64,000 nt of DNA from Bradyrhizobium erythrophlei (GCF_900129425.1 NZ_LT670817.1:930001-994000), one strand, 5' to 3'; counted from the stretch's first letter, positions 1-8,536 are shown. Notes: generated by a model from the letters alone, not told the origin. Made by a program: numbers and translations.

Positions 1-114
1 CTGATGGTTCGCTGCACCAACACCAGGAACGAGGCGCAGCCCGATTTCAAGATCTGGAATCCGTCCGGCTACATGTACAACACCATTGAAACGACCCATG
101 TGGTCGCGGCCTGA
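1..114 (+). CDS. sorA: Sulfite dehydrogenase molybdopterin subunit, C-terminal end (partial)
   Basis: Only the last 37 codons lie in the window; the frame is open from base 1 and stops at TGA 112-114. The tail contains MVRCTNT, a WNPSGYM segment and an IET..VVAA ending, typical of the C-terminus of periplasmic SorA-type sulfite:cytochrome c oxidoreductases, where this dimerisation domain follows the Moco domain. The next gene, 13 bases downstream, encodes a monohaem cytochrome c of SorB type, which supports the call. The catalytic cysteine and Moco domain lie upstream of the window and were not seen, so a related Mo oxidoreductase of the same fold remains possible. Confidence 0.72.
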   Translation: MMVRCTNTRNEAQPDFKIWNPSGYMYNTIETTHVVAA

Positions 115-127
115 GGAGGAATCAGGA

Positions 128-460
128 ATGCTCCGTGCTGTTCTGCCGATGGCCGCCGTTCTGGGTCTCGCTCTGTTGCCGCATCCCGGCGAGGCCGCAA
201 CGATCACCACCTTGAAGTCGCTGAAACTGGATGTCCCCCTCAGCGACGCGATGTTCCCCGCCGGTCCGGGATCGGACGCGATCAACAACAACTGCCTCGC
301 CTGCCACTCGGCCGACCATGTGTTGAACCAGCCTTCGCTGTCCAGGGAAGCCTGGCAGGAAGTCGTCAACAAGATGATCACGGCCTACAAGGCTCCTGTC
401 AGCCCTGACGACGCCAAGGCGATCGTGGACTATCTGGTTCGCACCAAAGGCGCGTCATAG
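128..460 (+). CDS. sorB: SorB-like monohaem cytochrome c
   Basis: This 110-residue exported protein has an N-terminal signal peptide (MLRAVLPMAAVLGLALLPH, cleavage likely near GEA-A) and one haem-binding motif, CLACH. After it come a methionine-containing segment (NKMITAY) that may give the axial ligand and a C-terminal helix (DDAKAIVDYLVRT) of the class I cytochrome fold. In SorAB enzymes this subunit takes electrons from the Moco of SorA and passes them to a soluble cytochrome c in the periplasm. The ATG at 128 was chosen because GAGGAGGA directly precedes it; an in-frame codon at 86 would overlap the sorA end and lacks a ribosome site. It is probably cotranscribed with sorA. Confidence 0.75.
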   Translation: MLRAVLPMAAVLGLALLPHPGEAATITTLKSLKLDVPLSDAMFPAGPGSDAINNNCLACHSADHVLNQPSLSREAWQEVVNKMITAYKAPVSPDDAKAIVDYLVRTKGAS

Positions 461-497
461 GTCCCTCGCGCGCGAAGCCGCGGCGCTAATATGGCTG

Positions 498-2240
498 TCA
501 TCCGTCGGCCATTTCGCGCGCCCCGCCCAGCAGCTTGACGTTGAGCTTGCCACCCGCGAACAGCATATCGTCGAGCGCTTCGCCGATGTCGCCGGGTTCG
601 ACGGTTGTACCGCCATCGCGGGTAATGCTTGCCTGTGCGATGCGCCGCATCAGTTCCTTGATGAAAGCGGCGCTGACGCCCTTGGTCCGCTGCGCGGCCT
701 CCTCCACGACGGCATCGCCGAGCGGCAGACCCGTGCCATAAAGCTGGACGAGCTTTCTGCGGCCGATGTCGTCTGGAAGCGGCACCTCGATCGCCTGGTC
801 GATGCGGCCGGGGCGGCCCGCCAGGGCGCCCTCGAGCTGCTCCGGCCGGTTGGTGGTGAGGATGAAAAGGATATCCGCGTCCTGCTTCAGTCCATCCATT
901 TCGTTGAGCAGGGCGTTGAGCAACGATTCTTCGCAAGCCCCCATCTCGTCGCGATCGCGCGCAATGAGATCGACGTCCTCGATCACGACCATCGCCGGCT
1001 GCAGAAGACGGGCGAGACTCATGTATTGGGCGAGCAATGCGACCTGCGCGGCGGTAATGATCAGCGTGGTGTGACCGGGCAGGTTGCTCGCCAGATACCG
1101 GATGGTGTGGGTCTTGCCGGTTCCGGGCGGTCCGTAAAGCAGGATGCCCTTGCGGGTCGATTGCCCCAGCCGGCGCAGCTGCGGGCGGCTCCCGACAAAG
1201 CTCACGACGTTGCGGTCCAGCAGCTTCAGCGTGGCTTCGGGCAGGATCACGTCCTCGCGTTGAACCGGCGGCAATTTGTGGACCATGACGCCTTTCGAGC
1301 GTCCCCGGTAATCATCGTCGCCATCGAGCGACAATATCTTGCCGCGATAGGAGCGCGCTGCGTTGACCGCGCCCTCCAGCTCGGAGAAACAGCGTTGCAC
1401 GAACTCCGCGCCGTCAGCGCCGGCAGGCACGGCGATCTCGATGCGGGTCCCAGGCTCGTTCCTGTATTCCCGATGCGAGGAGAGGACGACCGCGTAGCGG
1501 AGGCCGCCGGTTCGGCAGAGCCACAAGCCGTTGACGAGACATTTCACGGGGTCGCTCTCGCCGACATCCACATCCTGATACTGCGCCGGTGCGAGAGCGA
1601 TCGCATTCCGGCCATCTCTGGTCAGGGCGGCGATGTTCACTGTCTCGTAGCGGTATTGCTCGTGGATGCCAAAAAATCGGATCGGTGATGCGAACAGCCT
1701 GTCGATGGCCACCTGAACGTCCGCGCGCATGTGCCCTGGGAACTGGCGCGAGGAGGCGACCAGCTGATCCCGCGGGATGCCGGCGAAATGCCAGTCGAGC
1801 GCTTCGCAGGCATACTCGAACTGCTTCCTGCCGGTGACCTCGGAGAGGTTGTTCGTGATCTGGTGGACGCAGTCATTGCAGACCAGGGTGTCCTTCCCTC
1901 TCAGTGAAAGCCGGTTCTCGCCGGAAAGCGCGCCGCAGAGTTTGCATCTGTCTGGTATTTCGACGCCCTCCGCAGCCGGCTCGCTCGTGATCAGGAGCGG
2001 ATGACCCGAGGTGCGGATGCGCCGTCGGGCAGCTTGAAGCATCTTGTTCGCAACATCGCGCGGATAGGCCCCGGAGATGGCTTGTCCGTTCTTGTCGATC
2101 GTCGCGACGAATTTGATCGCGTCGAGCATCGGCTTCTTGAACACCAGGCATAGAAGCTTGATGACGAAATCCTCTGGAGTTTCACCGTCCTTATGAAAGG
2201 TGACCTGGAGGTGCCCGGCAGCCGCCTGAACAGTATCCAT
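498..2240 (-). CDS. ClpS-like / ClpX-type zinc finger / classical AAA+ ATPase fusion
   Basis: A 580-residue protein with three recognisable parts. Residues about 10-88 align with the ClpS adaptor core (TPEDFV, a G-A-I-S-G turn and a closing HPLL). Residues 99-124 form a C4 zinc finger, C99xxC102 and C121xxC124, spaced and flanked like the ClpX zinc-binding domain. After a linker of about 200 residues comes an AAA+ module: Walker A GPPGTGKT (370-377), Walker B VVIEDVD (to 424) and a second region of homology with paired arginines (R476, R479). That module is of the FtsH/p97 classical type, not ClpX/ClpA, and no HExxH protease site or IGF loop was seen. The ClpS pocket residues Asn34 and His66 (E. 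coli numbering) appear as Lys17 and Asp49. The ATG at 2240 follows a GGGGGA site; the open frame extends to 2420 but would run over the acdS promoter region. Likely a cytosolic unfoldase or remodeller; the substrate is unknown. Confidence 0.75.
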   Translation of the reverse strand: MDTVQAAAGHLQVTFHKDGETPEDFVIKLLCLVFKKPMLDAIKFVATIDKNGQAISGAYPRDVANKMLQAARRRIRTSGHPLLITSEPAAEGVEIPDRCKLCGALSGENRLSLRGKDTLVCNDCVHQITNNLSEVTGRKQFEYACEALDWHFAGIPRDQLVASSRQFPGHMRADVQVAIDRLFASPIRFFGIHEQYRYETVNIAALTRDGRNAIALAPAQYQDVDVGESDPVKCLVNGLWLCRTGGLRYAVVLSSHREYRNEPGTRIEIAVPAGADGAEFVQRCFSELEGAVNAARSYRGKILSLDGDDDYRGRSKGVMVHKLPPVQREDVILPEATLKLLDRNVVSFVGSRPQLRRLGQSTRKGILLYGPPGTGKTHTIRYLASNLPGHTTLIITAAQVALLAQYMSLARLLQPAMVVIEDVDLIARDRDEMGACEESLLNALLNEMDGLKQDADILFILTTNRPEQLEGALAGRPGRIDQAIEVPLPDDIGRRKLVQLYGTGLPLGDAVVEEAAQRTKGVSAAFIKELMRRIAQASITRDGGTTVEPGDIGEALDDMLFAGGKLNVKLLGGAREMADG

Positions 2241-2418
2241 GAAATATTCCCCCGCACTGGTTGTGGTTTCGAAGACATGCTCGCGACTATGGCACTGGAG
2301 ACGGAACGGAACAAGAACATATTTCTGCGCATTTCCGGCGCGCAAGAACATGAAAGGGCCGGCGGCGAGGAATGCTAGTTTCCAGGACATCGAAACGTCT
2401 GACGGAAGGCCACCCCGC

Positions 2419-3432
2419 ATGCTGGAAAAGTTCGAACGCTATCCGCTCACTTTTGGACCCACGCCGATCGAGAAGCTGGAGCGCCTCGGCGCCCATCTCG
2501 GCGGCAAGGTCGAGCTCTACGCCAAGCGCGAGGACTGCAATTCGGGACTGGCCTTCGGCGGCAACAAGCTGCGCAAGCTCGAATACATCATTCCCGACGC
2601 GATCGCCTCCAACGCCGACACCCTGGTCTCGATTGGCGGCGTGCAGTCGAACCATACGCGCATGGTCGCCGCGGTCGCGGCCAAGATCGGCATGAAGTGC
2701 CGGTTGGTGCAGGAAAGCTGGGTGCCGCATGAGGATGCGGTCTATGACCGGGTCGGCAATATTCTTTTGAGCCGGATCATGGGCGCCGAGATCGAGATGG
2801 TCGACGAGGGATTCGACATCGGCATCCGCCAAAGCTGGGAAGACGCCATCGCCGACGTCAAGGCCAGGGGCGGCAAGCCCTACGCGATCCCGGCAGGCGC
2901 CTCGGTACATAAGTTCGGCGGCCTCGGTTATGTCGGCTTCGCCGAGGAGGTGCGGGCGCAGGAGAAAGAACTCGGTTTTGCCTTCGACTACATCATCGTC
3001 TGCACCGTCACCGGCTCGACCCACGCCGGCATGCTGGTGGGTTTTGCCAAAGACGGCCGCGCGCGCAAGGTGATCGGCATCGATGCCTCCTTCACGCCGG
3101 CGCAGACCAGGGCGCAGGTACTTGCGATCGCGCAGAACACGGCAAAACTCGTCGAACTCGGCCAGGAGATCGTCGACGAGGATGTGGTTCTGCTCGAGGA
3201 CTACGCCCACCCCGCCTACGGCGTTCCCTCTGCGGAGACCAAGGACGCGATCCGGCTATGCGCGCGCCTCGAAGGCATGATCACCGATCCCGTCTACGAG
3301 GGAAAATCCATGCAGGGCATGATCGACCTCGTGCACAAGGGCTATTTTCCGGAGGGATCGAAGGTGCTCTACGCCCATCTCGGCGGGGCGCCGGCGATCA
3401 ACGGCTATGCCTATGCGTTTCGCAATGGGTGA
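2419..3432 (+). CDS. acdS: 1-aminocyclopropane-1-carboxylate (ACC) deaminase
   Basis: This PLP enzyme of 337 residues opens ACC, the plant ethylene precursor, to 2-oxobutyrate and ammonia in the cytosol. Diagnostic residues are present: the PLP lysine in FGGNKLRKLEY (K50), the SIGGVQSNHTR segment (S71), the Tyr-Glu pair in DPVYEGKS (Y293, E294) and L321 in YAHLGG. The Glu and Leu separate true ACC deaminases from D-cysteine desulfhydrases. The ATG at 2419 gives the family's usual length; an in-frame codon at 2239 would run through the upstream region. It is divergent from the ClpS-like/AAA+ gene with 178 bases between the starts. An Lrp-type acdR regulator is often next to acdS in rhizobia, but none is here. 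Confidence 0.95.
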   Translation: MLEKFERYPLTFGPTPIEKLERLGAHLGGKVELYAKREDCNSGLAFGGNKLRKLEYIIPDAIASNADTLVSIGGVQSNHTRMVAAVAAKIGMKCRLVQESWVPHEDAVYDRVGNILLSRIMGAEIEMVDEGFDIGIRQSWEDAIADVKARGGKPYAIPAGASVHKFGGLGYVGFAEEVRAQEKELGFAFDYIIVCTVTGSTHAGMLVGFAKDGRARKVIGIDASFTPAQTRAQVLAIAQNTAKLVELGQEIVDEDVVLLEDYAHPAYGVPSAETKDAIRLCARLEGMITDPVYEGKSMQGMIDLVHKGYFPEGSKVLYAHLGGAPAINGYAYAFRNG

Positions 3433-3490
3433 GGGCGGTGGTCGTTACAATTCTGCCAAGCCGTTTGAGGGACACAGAGCTCTTCGCGCT

Positions 3491-3622
3491 CCCTCGCCCC
3501 GCTCTTCGCGGGGAGAGGGTTGGGGTGAGGGGCTCTCTCAACCAGCGCGACTCGCCGAGAAACCCCCTCACCCGCCCGGCTTCGCCGGGCGACCTCTCCC
3601 CGCAAGCGGGGCGAGGTGAGGG
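3491..3622. repeat. Palindromic intergenic repeat, family E copy 1
   Basis: This lies in the 307-base gap between acdS and the DapA-like gene. A GC-rich arm (CCCTCGCCCCGCTCTTCGCG followed by a GGTTGGGGTGAGGGG core) is repeated as its reverse complement about 60 bases later, with a smaller GCCCGGCTTCGCCGGGC hairpin between. A second copy lies at 34811-34929. It looks like a dispersed REP/BIME-type element. The rest of this gap shows no gene. Confidence 0.8.
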
Positions 3623-3739
3623 CGGCAGCGCCGCTCGTGCTGCCGTAAGTGAAAGCCTTTCTCGCGAGCGATCCCTGAACTATAGAAGATAGTCCTCATC
3701 CGGCGCCGCCCGCGCCATCCGTGAAACGCGATCTCCACC

Positions 3740-4615
3740 ATGCCCGATTTCCACGGCGTCTTTCCCTATCTGGTCTCGCCGGTTGACGCCAACGGGCAAA
3801 TCCGCGCCGAGGTGCTCGGCCGCCTCTGCGACGATCTCATCACGTCAGGCGTGCATGGGCTGACGCCGCTCGGCTCGACCGGCGAGTTCGCCTATCTGAA
3901 CAACGTGCAGCGCATCGCGGTGGTGCAGGCCACGATTGAAGCCGCGCAACGCCGGGTCCCCGTGGTCGCCGGCGTGGTCTCGACCTCGACGCCGGATGCG
4001 TTGGCACAGGCGAAGGCCTATCAAAAGATGGGCGCCGACGGGATCCTGGCCATTCTCGAGGCGTATTTTCCTTTGGCCGACGCGCAGGTCGAATCCTATT
4101 TCCGCGCCATCGCCGACGCCGTCGATATTCCCGTGGTGATCTACACCAACCCGCAATTCCAGCGCTCGGACCTCTCGCTCGACGTCATCGCGCGGTTGTC
4201 GGAGCATCCGCGCATCAATTACATCAAGGATGCGTCCACCAATACCGGGCGGCTGCTGTCGATCATGAACCGCTGCGGCGACGCCATCCGCGTGTTCTCG
4301 GCGTCAGCTCATATTCCGGCCGCGGTGATGTTGATCGGCGGGGTGGGGTGGATGGCGGGTCCCGCCTGTCTCGTGCCGCGGCAAAGCGTCGAACTCTACA
4401 ATCTCTGCAAGGCTTCGTGCTGGGACGATGCGCTGGTGCTGCAGCGGCGGCTGTGGCGCCTCAACGAAGCCTTCGCGCGCTACAATCTCGCCGCCTGCAT
4501 CAAGGCCGGGCTGGCGATCCAGGGCTACGACGTCGGCGATCCCATAGCACCGCAGGCGGCGCTGACGCTCGACGAGCGCCGGGCGGTCGAGGCGGTGTTG
4601 CGGGAGATCGGGTGA
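3740..4615 (+). CDS. Dihydrodipicolinate synthase/N-acetylneuraminate lyase family aldolase
   Basis: A 291-residue TIM-barrel class I aldolase. It has the GSTGE carboxylate-binding motif (45-49), YTNP with the catalytic Tyr (Y135) and the Schiff-base lysine in YIKDAS (K163). Members condense or cleave pyruvate (or pyridine-2-carboxylate precursors) with an aldehyde. The cognate substrate cannot be read from the sequence, and the lone position away from lysine or sialic acid genes argues against biosynthetic DapA. ATG 3740 follows a repeat-rich spacer with no strong Shine-Dalgarno site. The GrpB-family gene lies 116 bases downstream and may be independent. Confidence 0.85.
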   Translation: MPDFHGVFPYLVSPVDANGQIRAEVLGRLCDDLITSGVHGLTPLGSTGEFAYLNNVQRIAVVQATIEAAQRRVPVVAGVVSTSTPDALAQAKAYQKMGADGILAILEAYFPLADAQVESYFRAIADAVDIPVVIYTNPQFQRSDLSLDVIARLSEHPRINYIKDASTNTGRLLSIMNRCGDAIRVFSASAHIPAAVMLIGGVGWMAGPACLVPRQSVELYNLCKASCWDDALVLQRRLWRLNEAFARYNLAACIKAGLAIQGYDVGDPIAPQAALTLDERRAVEAVLREIG

Positions 4616-4731
4616 GGCCGTTGCCGGAGGTGTCGTCGTTCCCGGGCGCGAAGCAGGGATCCGGAACCCCCGCGCAGCGCTTTTGGATTGCGAGGCTGCG
4701 CCTGCACATTCCGGGTCACGGAGCCGAGGAT

Positions 4732-5250
4732 ATGGATGAGGTCGAGATCGTCAATTATGATCCGCGCTGGCCGGTATTGTTCGACGAAGAGGCCGAGCGG
4801 TTGCGGGCCGTACTCGATCCGTCCTTGATCGTAGGGCTTGAGCATTTCGGAAGTACGGCCGTTCCCGGCTTGTCGGCCAAGCCCATCATAGATATCCTGA
4901 TTGCGGTCCGATCATTGGCAGACGCGCAAGCCACCTTTGTCGAAGCCCTTCGAAATCTTGATTACGTCTATTGGGCCGATAATCCGAAGAAAGATCGAAT
5001 GTTCTTCGTTAAAGGCATGCCGCCCTTTGGATCGAGGCGCTCCCATCATGTGCATGTGACCGAGCCACAGGCGGAGATGTGGCATCGGCTGGCGTTCAGG
5101 GATTATTTGCGCACTCATCCAGAGGAAGCCCGGACTTACGAGCAGTTCAAAAGACGATTTGCCGCCGAACATCGGACGGATCGCGAGGCTTACACCGACG
5201 CCAAATCTGCCTATGTCGAAAGTGTGATGCGCAAGGCAATAGCTTGTTGA
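4732..5250 (+). CDS. GrpB family (UPF0157) protein
   Basis: A 172-residue protein of the GrpB family, which has a nucleotidyltransferase-like fold. Family signatures are the N-terminal IVNYDPRWPVLFDEEAERL, the HFGSTAVPGLSAKPIIDI segment with the Gly-Ser and Asp pattern, a HHVHV strand and a C-terminal helical region. The ATG at 4732 gives the standard family length; the open frame upstream overlaps the DapA-like gene in another frame. The biochemical role of the family is poorly defined, and some members are fused to CoaE-like kinases. Codon use matches the neighbours apart from a slightly lower GC content. Confidence 0.85.
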   Translation: MDEVEIVNYDPRWPVLFDEEAERLRAVLDPSLIVGLEHFGSTAVPGLSAKPIIDILIAVRSLADAQATFVEALRNLDYVYWADNPKKDRMFFVKGMPPFGSRRSHHVHVTEPQAEMWHRLAFRDYLRTHPEEARTYEQFKRRFAAEHRTDREAYTDAKSAYVESVMRKAIAC

Positions 5251-5321
5251 CGAGCGGCGGAGTGCGTCGTGTATGCACCGAGGCAGTCTCTGCCCGTGAA
5301 TTCCCAAAGCCGATTGCTCTG

Positions 5322-5830
5322 CTGATTTGCCCGACGGGCTCCGGCCCAGGAAGTCTGTCCAGCCCCTTTTGAAAAAATATTTCTGATTTTCAGAAAACCC
5401 AAATCAGTTGTATATCTCTGGCCGTCCCGTCCCACTCAGAGGGGCGGCTCGCGACGTCACGGACGCGGGGCGGGATGCGGTGGACGCGGCGGCGCGCTTG
5501 ACGGGCGTTGCTTGCAGCGGACGGCGAAGACGTGTGGTCCTGACACCCCGACGCTGGTGTCAAGTTTTGCGGATTAATCCGCGTAACGACGGTGGCAAGA
5601 AAGCCGATCACCGGGGAGAGCACGGTATAAGCCGTAAACCATTGCGTGCGGGAATGTCGGGTGTTTTCCGATGGCTCGCTGTGAATACTCGTGTGCATAC
5701 TTACTACCCCATGCGCACACGAGGCTGCGGGTGCATCGGGCGCCCGGCATTCCCCACGCCCTCTGGTCAAGAGGGCGGAAGTTGATGGCAAAAGCCCGGG
5801 CGCCTCGCGCCGCGGGGCGCAAACGCGTGT
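5322..5830. repeat. Large dispersed repeat (family F), copy 1
   Basis: About 500 bases of the 781-base gap before the CoxL gene are nearly identical, in inverted orientation, to 39425-39932. The core (about 5430-5765) differs by only scattered bases; the flanks are diverged but recognisable. It contains a perfect 14-base palindrome, GCGGATTAATCCGC, at 5569-5582, and a GTGCATACTTACTACCCCAT segment followed by CGCACACGAG. Short open frames cross it in several phases but none has a ribosome site or is conserved in frame between copies. Nothing recognisable lies in 5251-5321. Confidence 0.85.
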
Positions 5831-5857
5831 CTGGATTGGGCGCTTTCAAGAGCAACT

Positions 5858-5946
5858 CGTCATGCCCGGGCTTGTCCCGGGCATCCACGTCTTTAGTTTC
5901 TCGGTCTGGAAAGACGTGGATGGCCGGGTCAAGCCCGGCCATGACG
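5858..5946. repeat. Palindromic repeat, family A copy 1
   Basis: Inverted repeat of about 35-base arms: CGTCATGCCCGGGCTTGTCC...ATCCACGTCTT and its reverse complement AAGACGTGGATGGCCGGG...CATGACG. Four further copies are at 39244, 39984, 51679 and 55063. It lies between repeat F1 and the CoxL gene, which begins 85 bases further on. Confidence 0.88.
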
Positions 5947-6031
5947 ATTCCTGGAAAGGCTGGGGTTGGCCTCTTCCTTGCCTATCGGCTAGAACCAACC
6001 CAATCGGACAAGAGACTCGAAGGACAAACTG

Positions 6032-8377
6032 ATGAATATTCTTCCCGGCAATATGCGTTTCGGTACGGGCCAGCCCGTCAAGCGTCTTGAAGACCAGAGA
6101 CTTCTGACCGGGAAGGGGCTGTTCATCGACGACAAGCCGGAAGACGGCGCGCTGTGGCTGCATGTGGTGCGCTCGCCGCACGCCCATGCCAATATCCTGT
6201 CCGTCGATACCAAGGCGGCGTCTGACATGCCGGGCGTGGAAGCGGTCTACACCGGCGCCGACCTGATCGCCGACGACATTGGCACGCTGCCGACGCTGTT
6301 GATTTTCCAGCGGCCCGATGGCTCGGCGATGACCGCGCCACCGCGCCGGCTGCTGGCCCATGAGATCGTGCGCTTTGCCGGCGAGCCGGTCGCAGCCGTG
6401 GTCGCGACATCGCGGGTCGCGGCGCAGACCGCGGCGGAAGCGATCGCGATCGAATATAAAGTGCTGCCGTCGGTGGTTGACCCCGTCGAGGCGATCAAGC
6501 CCGGAGCGCCGGTGGTGTGGGCCGATGCGCCCGACAATATCGTGGCGGCGATGAGCTATGGCGACGCGGCCGCGGTCGAAGCTGTATTCGCCAAGGCCGC
6601 GCATGTGGTCTCGCTCGATCTGGTCAGCCAGCGGCTGATCCCCTCGGCGATGGAGCCGCGCTCGTCCATCGCCGAGGTCGACAAGAAAACCGGACGGCTG
6701 ATCCTGCATACGCAGTCGCAGACCCCCGGCTCGGCCCGCGACCTTCTCGCCGAAGCCGTGCTGAAGCGGCCGAAGGAAAGTGTGCGCGTGCTGGTCGGCG
6801 ACATCGGCGGCGGTTTCGGCCAGAAGACCAGCCTCTATCCGGAAGACGGCATGGTGGCCTATGCCGCCGTCAAGCTGGGACGCAAGGTGCGCTGGCGCGG
6901 CGACCGCACCGACGAGTTCGTCGGCGGCACCCATGGCCGCGACCTGACCTCGACCGGCGAGTTCGCGCTCGACGCCAAGGGCCGGGTGCAGGCCTACCGG
7001 GTGCGCTCGCTCGGCGGCACCGGCGCCTACATCGCCGGCGCCGGTACCATCATTCCGCTGGTGCTCGGCCCGTTCGTGCAGTCCGGCGTCTATGACCTGC
7101 CGCTGGTGCACTACGACATCAAGGCTGTGATGACCAACACCGCGCCGGTCGGCGCCTATCGCGGCGCGGGCCGGCCCGAAGGCGTGTTCATCGTGGAGCG
7201 GCTGATGGACGCAGCCGCGCGGCAGCTCGGGATCGACCCGCGCACCATCCGCAAGGTGAATTACATCAAGCCCGCGCAACTGCCCTACACCAACGCGGTC
7301 GGGCAGATCTACGATTCCGGGGCGTTCGCGCACATGCTCGACCGCGCCTCCAAGCTCGCGGACTGGGACGGCTTTGCCGCACGCAAGAAGGCGGCCAAGA
7401 AGAAAGGCCTGCTCTACGGCCGCGGCCTGACCAGCTACATCGAATGGACCGGCGGGCGCGCGCATACCGAAAAGGTCAGCCTGCACGCCACAGCCGAAGG
7501 CCGCGTCATCCTGCATTCCGGCACCATGGCGATGGGGCAGGGGCTGCAGACCACCTACACCCAGATGGTGTCGGAAGCGCTCGGCATTGCCATGGACAAG
7601 ATCGATATCATCCAGGGCGACACGGATCTCGCGACCGGATTCGGCAGCGTCGGTTCGCGCTCGCTGTTCGTCGGCGGCACCGCGCTGGCGGTCTCCGCCA
7701 ACGACCTGATCACCAAGGCCCGCGAAAAAGCGTCGAACGTGCTGGAAGCCTCCGTCGAGGACATCGAATATCGCGACGGCTGGCTCACCGTGGTCGGCAC
7801 CGACAAGCGCATCGGCCTGTTCGACATTGCGAAGAAGGAAGCCGGCGCGCGGCTGAGCGTGGACAGCGAGGGCGAAGTCGACGGGCCGAGCTGGCCCAAC
7901 GGCACCCATATCTGCGAGGTCGAGATCGATCCGGAGACCGGCGTCAGCCGTGTGGTGCGCTACACCACGGTCGACGACGTCGGTGTTGCCGTCAATCCGA
8001 TGCTGGTGACCGGGCAGGTGCACGGCGGCGTCGCGCAGGGTATCGGGCAGGCGCTGTACGAAGGTGTCTCCTATGACCCGGAAGGGCAGTTGCTGACCGC
8101 GAGCTACCAGGATTACTGTGTGCCGCGCGCCGACGACGTCCCGCCGATCGAGGTCACGCTCGATGATTCCGCGCCGTGCCGCACCAATCCGCTGGGCGCC
8201 AAGGGTTGCGGCGAATCCGGCGCGATCGGCGGTCCGCCCTGCGTCACCAACGGCGTGATGGATGCGCTCAGCGAGCTCGGTATCAAGGCCCTCACGACGC
8301 CGCTGACGCCGATGAAAGTCTGGCAGGCGATCGAGGGAGCGAAGGCGGCGGGGGTGGCGTCTTTCCCGTCGCGTTGA
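6032..8377 (+). CDS. CoxL-type molybdenum hydroxylase large subunit (xanthine dehydrogenase family)
   Basis: A 781-residue molybdopterin-binding subunit of the xanthine dehydrogenase/CO dehydrogenase family. Seen: the N-terminal KRLEDQRLLTGKG segment, GGGFGQK, the active-site loop AYRGAGR (near residue 375), and GAKGCGESG near the C-terminus with the catalytic Glu. The AYRGAGR loop is the form II or general aerobic aldehyde/purine oxidase type; true form I CO dehydrogenase has AYxCSFR, so CO oxidation is not indicated. No FAD (CoxM) or 2Fe-2S (CoxS) subunit gene lies within several kilobases, although the enzyme normally needs both. ATG 6032 follows AAGGACAAACTG. The substrate is unknown. Confidence 0.85.
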   Translation: MNILPGNMRFGTGQPVKRLEDQRLLTGKGLFIDDKPEDGALWLHVVRSPHAHANILSVDTKAASDMPGVEAVYTGADLIADDIGTLPTLLIFQRPDGSAMTAPPRRLLAHEIVRFAGEPVAAVVATSRVAAQTAAEAIAIEYKVLPSVVDPVEAIKPGAPVVWADAPDNIVAAMSYGDAAAVEAVFAKAAHVVSLDLVSQRLIPSAMEPRSSIAEVDKKTGRLILHTQSQTPGSARDLLAEAVLKRPKESVRVLVGDIGGGFGQKTSLYPEDGMVAYAAVKLGRKVRWRGDRTDEFVGGTHGRDLTSTGEFALDAKGRVQAYRVRSLGGTGAYIAGAGTIIPLVLGPFVQSGVYDLPLVHYDIKAVMTNTAPVGAYRGAGRPEGVFIVERLMDAAARQLGIDPRTIRKVNYIKPAQLPYTNAVGQIYDSGAFAHMLDRASKLADWDGFAARKKAAKKKGLLYGRGLTSYIEWTGGRAHTEKVSLHATAEGRVILHSGTMAMGQGLQTTYTQMVSEALGIAMDKIDIIQGDTDLATGFGSVGSRSLFVGGTALAVSANDLITKAREKASNVLEASVEDIEYRDGWLTVVGTDKRIGLFDIAKKEAGARLSVDSEGEVDGPSWPNGTHICEVEIDPETGVSRVVRYTTVDDVGVAVNPMLVTGQVHGGVAQGIGQALYEGVSYDPEGQLLTASYQDYCVPRADDVPPIEVTLDDSAPCRTNPLGAKGCGESGAIGGPPCVTNGVMDALSELGIKALTTPLTPMKVWQAIEGAKAAGVASFPSR

Positions 8378-8386
8378 ACCAACCAC

Positions 8387-8467
8387 CGTCATTCCGGGGC
8401 GATGCGAAGCATCGAACCCGGAATCTCGAGATTCCGGGTTCGCCCTAACGCGCGCCCCGGAATGACG
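8387..8467. repeat. Palindromic repeat, family B copy 1
   Basis: CGTCATTCCGGGGCG... with a central perfect palindrome CGGAATCTCGAGATTCCG and a closing CGCCCCGGAATGACG. It lies directly after the CoxL stop. Other copies are at 10543 and 43411. Confidence 0.88.
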
Positions 8468-8536
8468 AGCGAGAAATTATAAGGCCCATGCCGCATCATT
8501 CTGATACCCTCCGTCAAATATTTGCAGGAGAATTAC

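Noticed and set aside
1026..1688. 220-codon open frame on the plus strand inside the AAA+ gene
   Set aside because: It is antisense to the conserved ATPase core and shows no domain, only Arg/Gly-rich noise typical of high-GC antisense frames.
2241..2420. N-terminal extension of the AAA+ fusion to 2420
   Set aside because: It would cover the acdS upstream region, lies outside the ClpS match and has no ribosome site; the ATG at 2240 has a good one.
5408..5785. Open frames across repeat F copy 1
   Set aside because: They are not in the same phase in copy 2, have no ribosome site and no recognisable domain.
6032..8377. Carbon monoxide dehydrogenase
   Set aside because: The active-site loop is AYRGAGR, not the AYxCSFR of true CO dehydrogenase, and no coxMS genes are present.
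5846..8392. 848-codon minus-strand frame opposite the CoxL gene
   Set aside because: It is a His/Arg/Asp-rich antisense frame with no domains, while the plus-strand gene has all family motifs.
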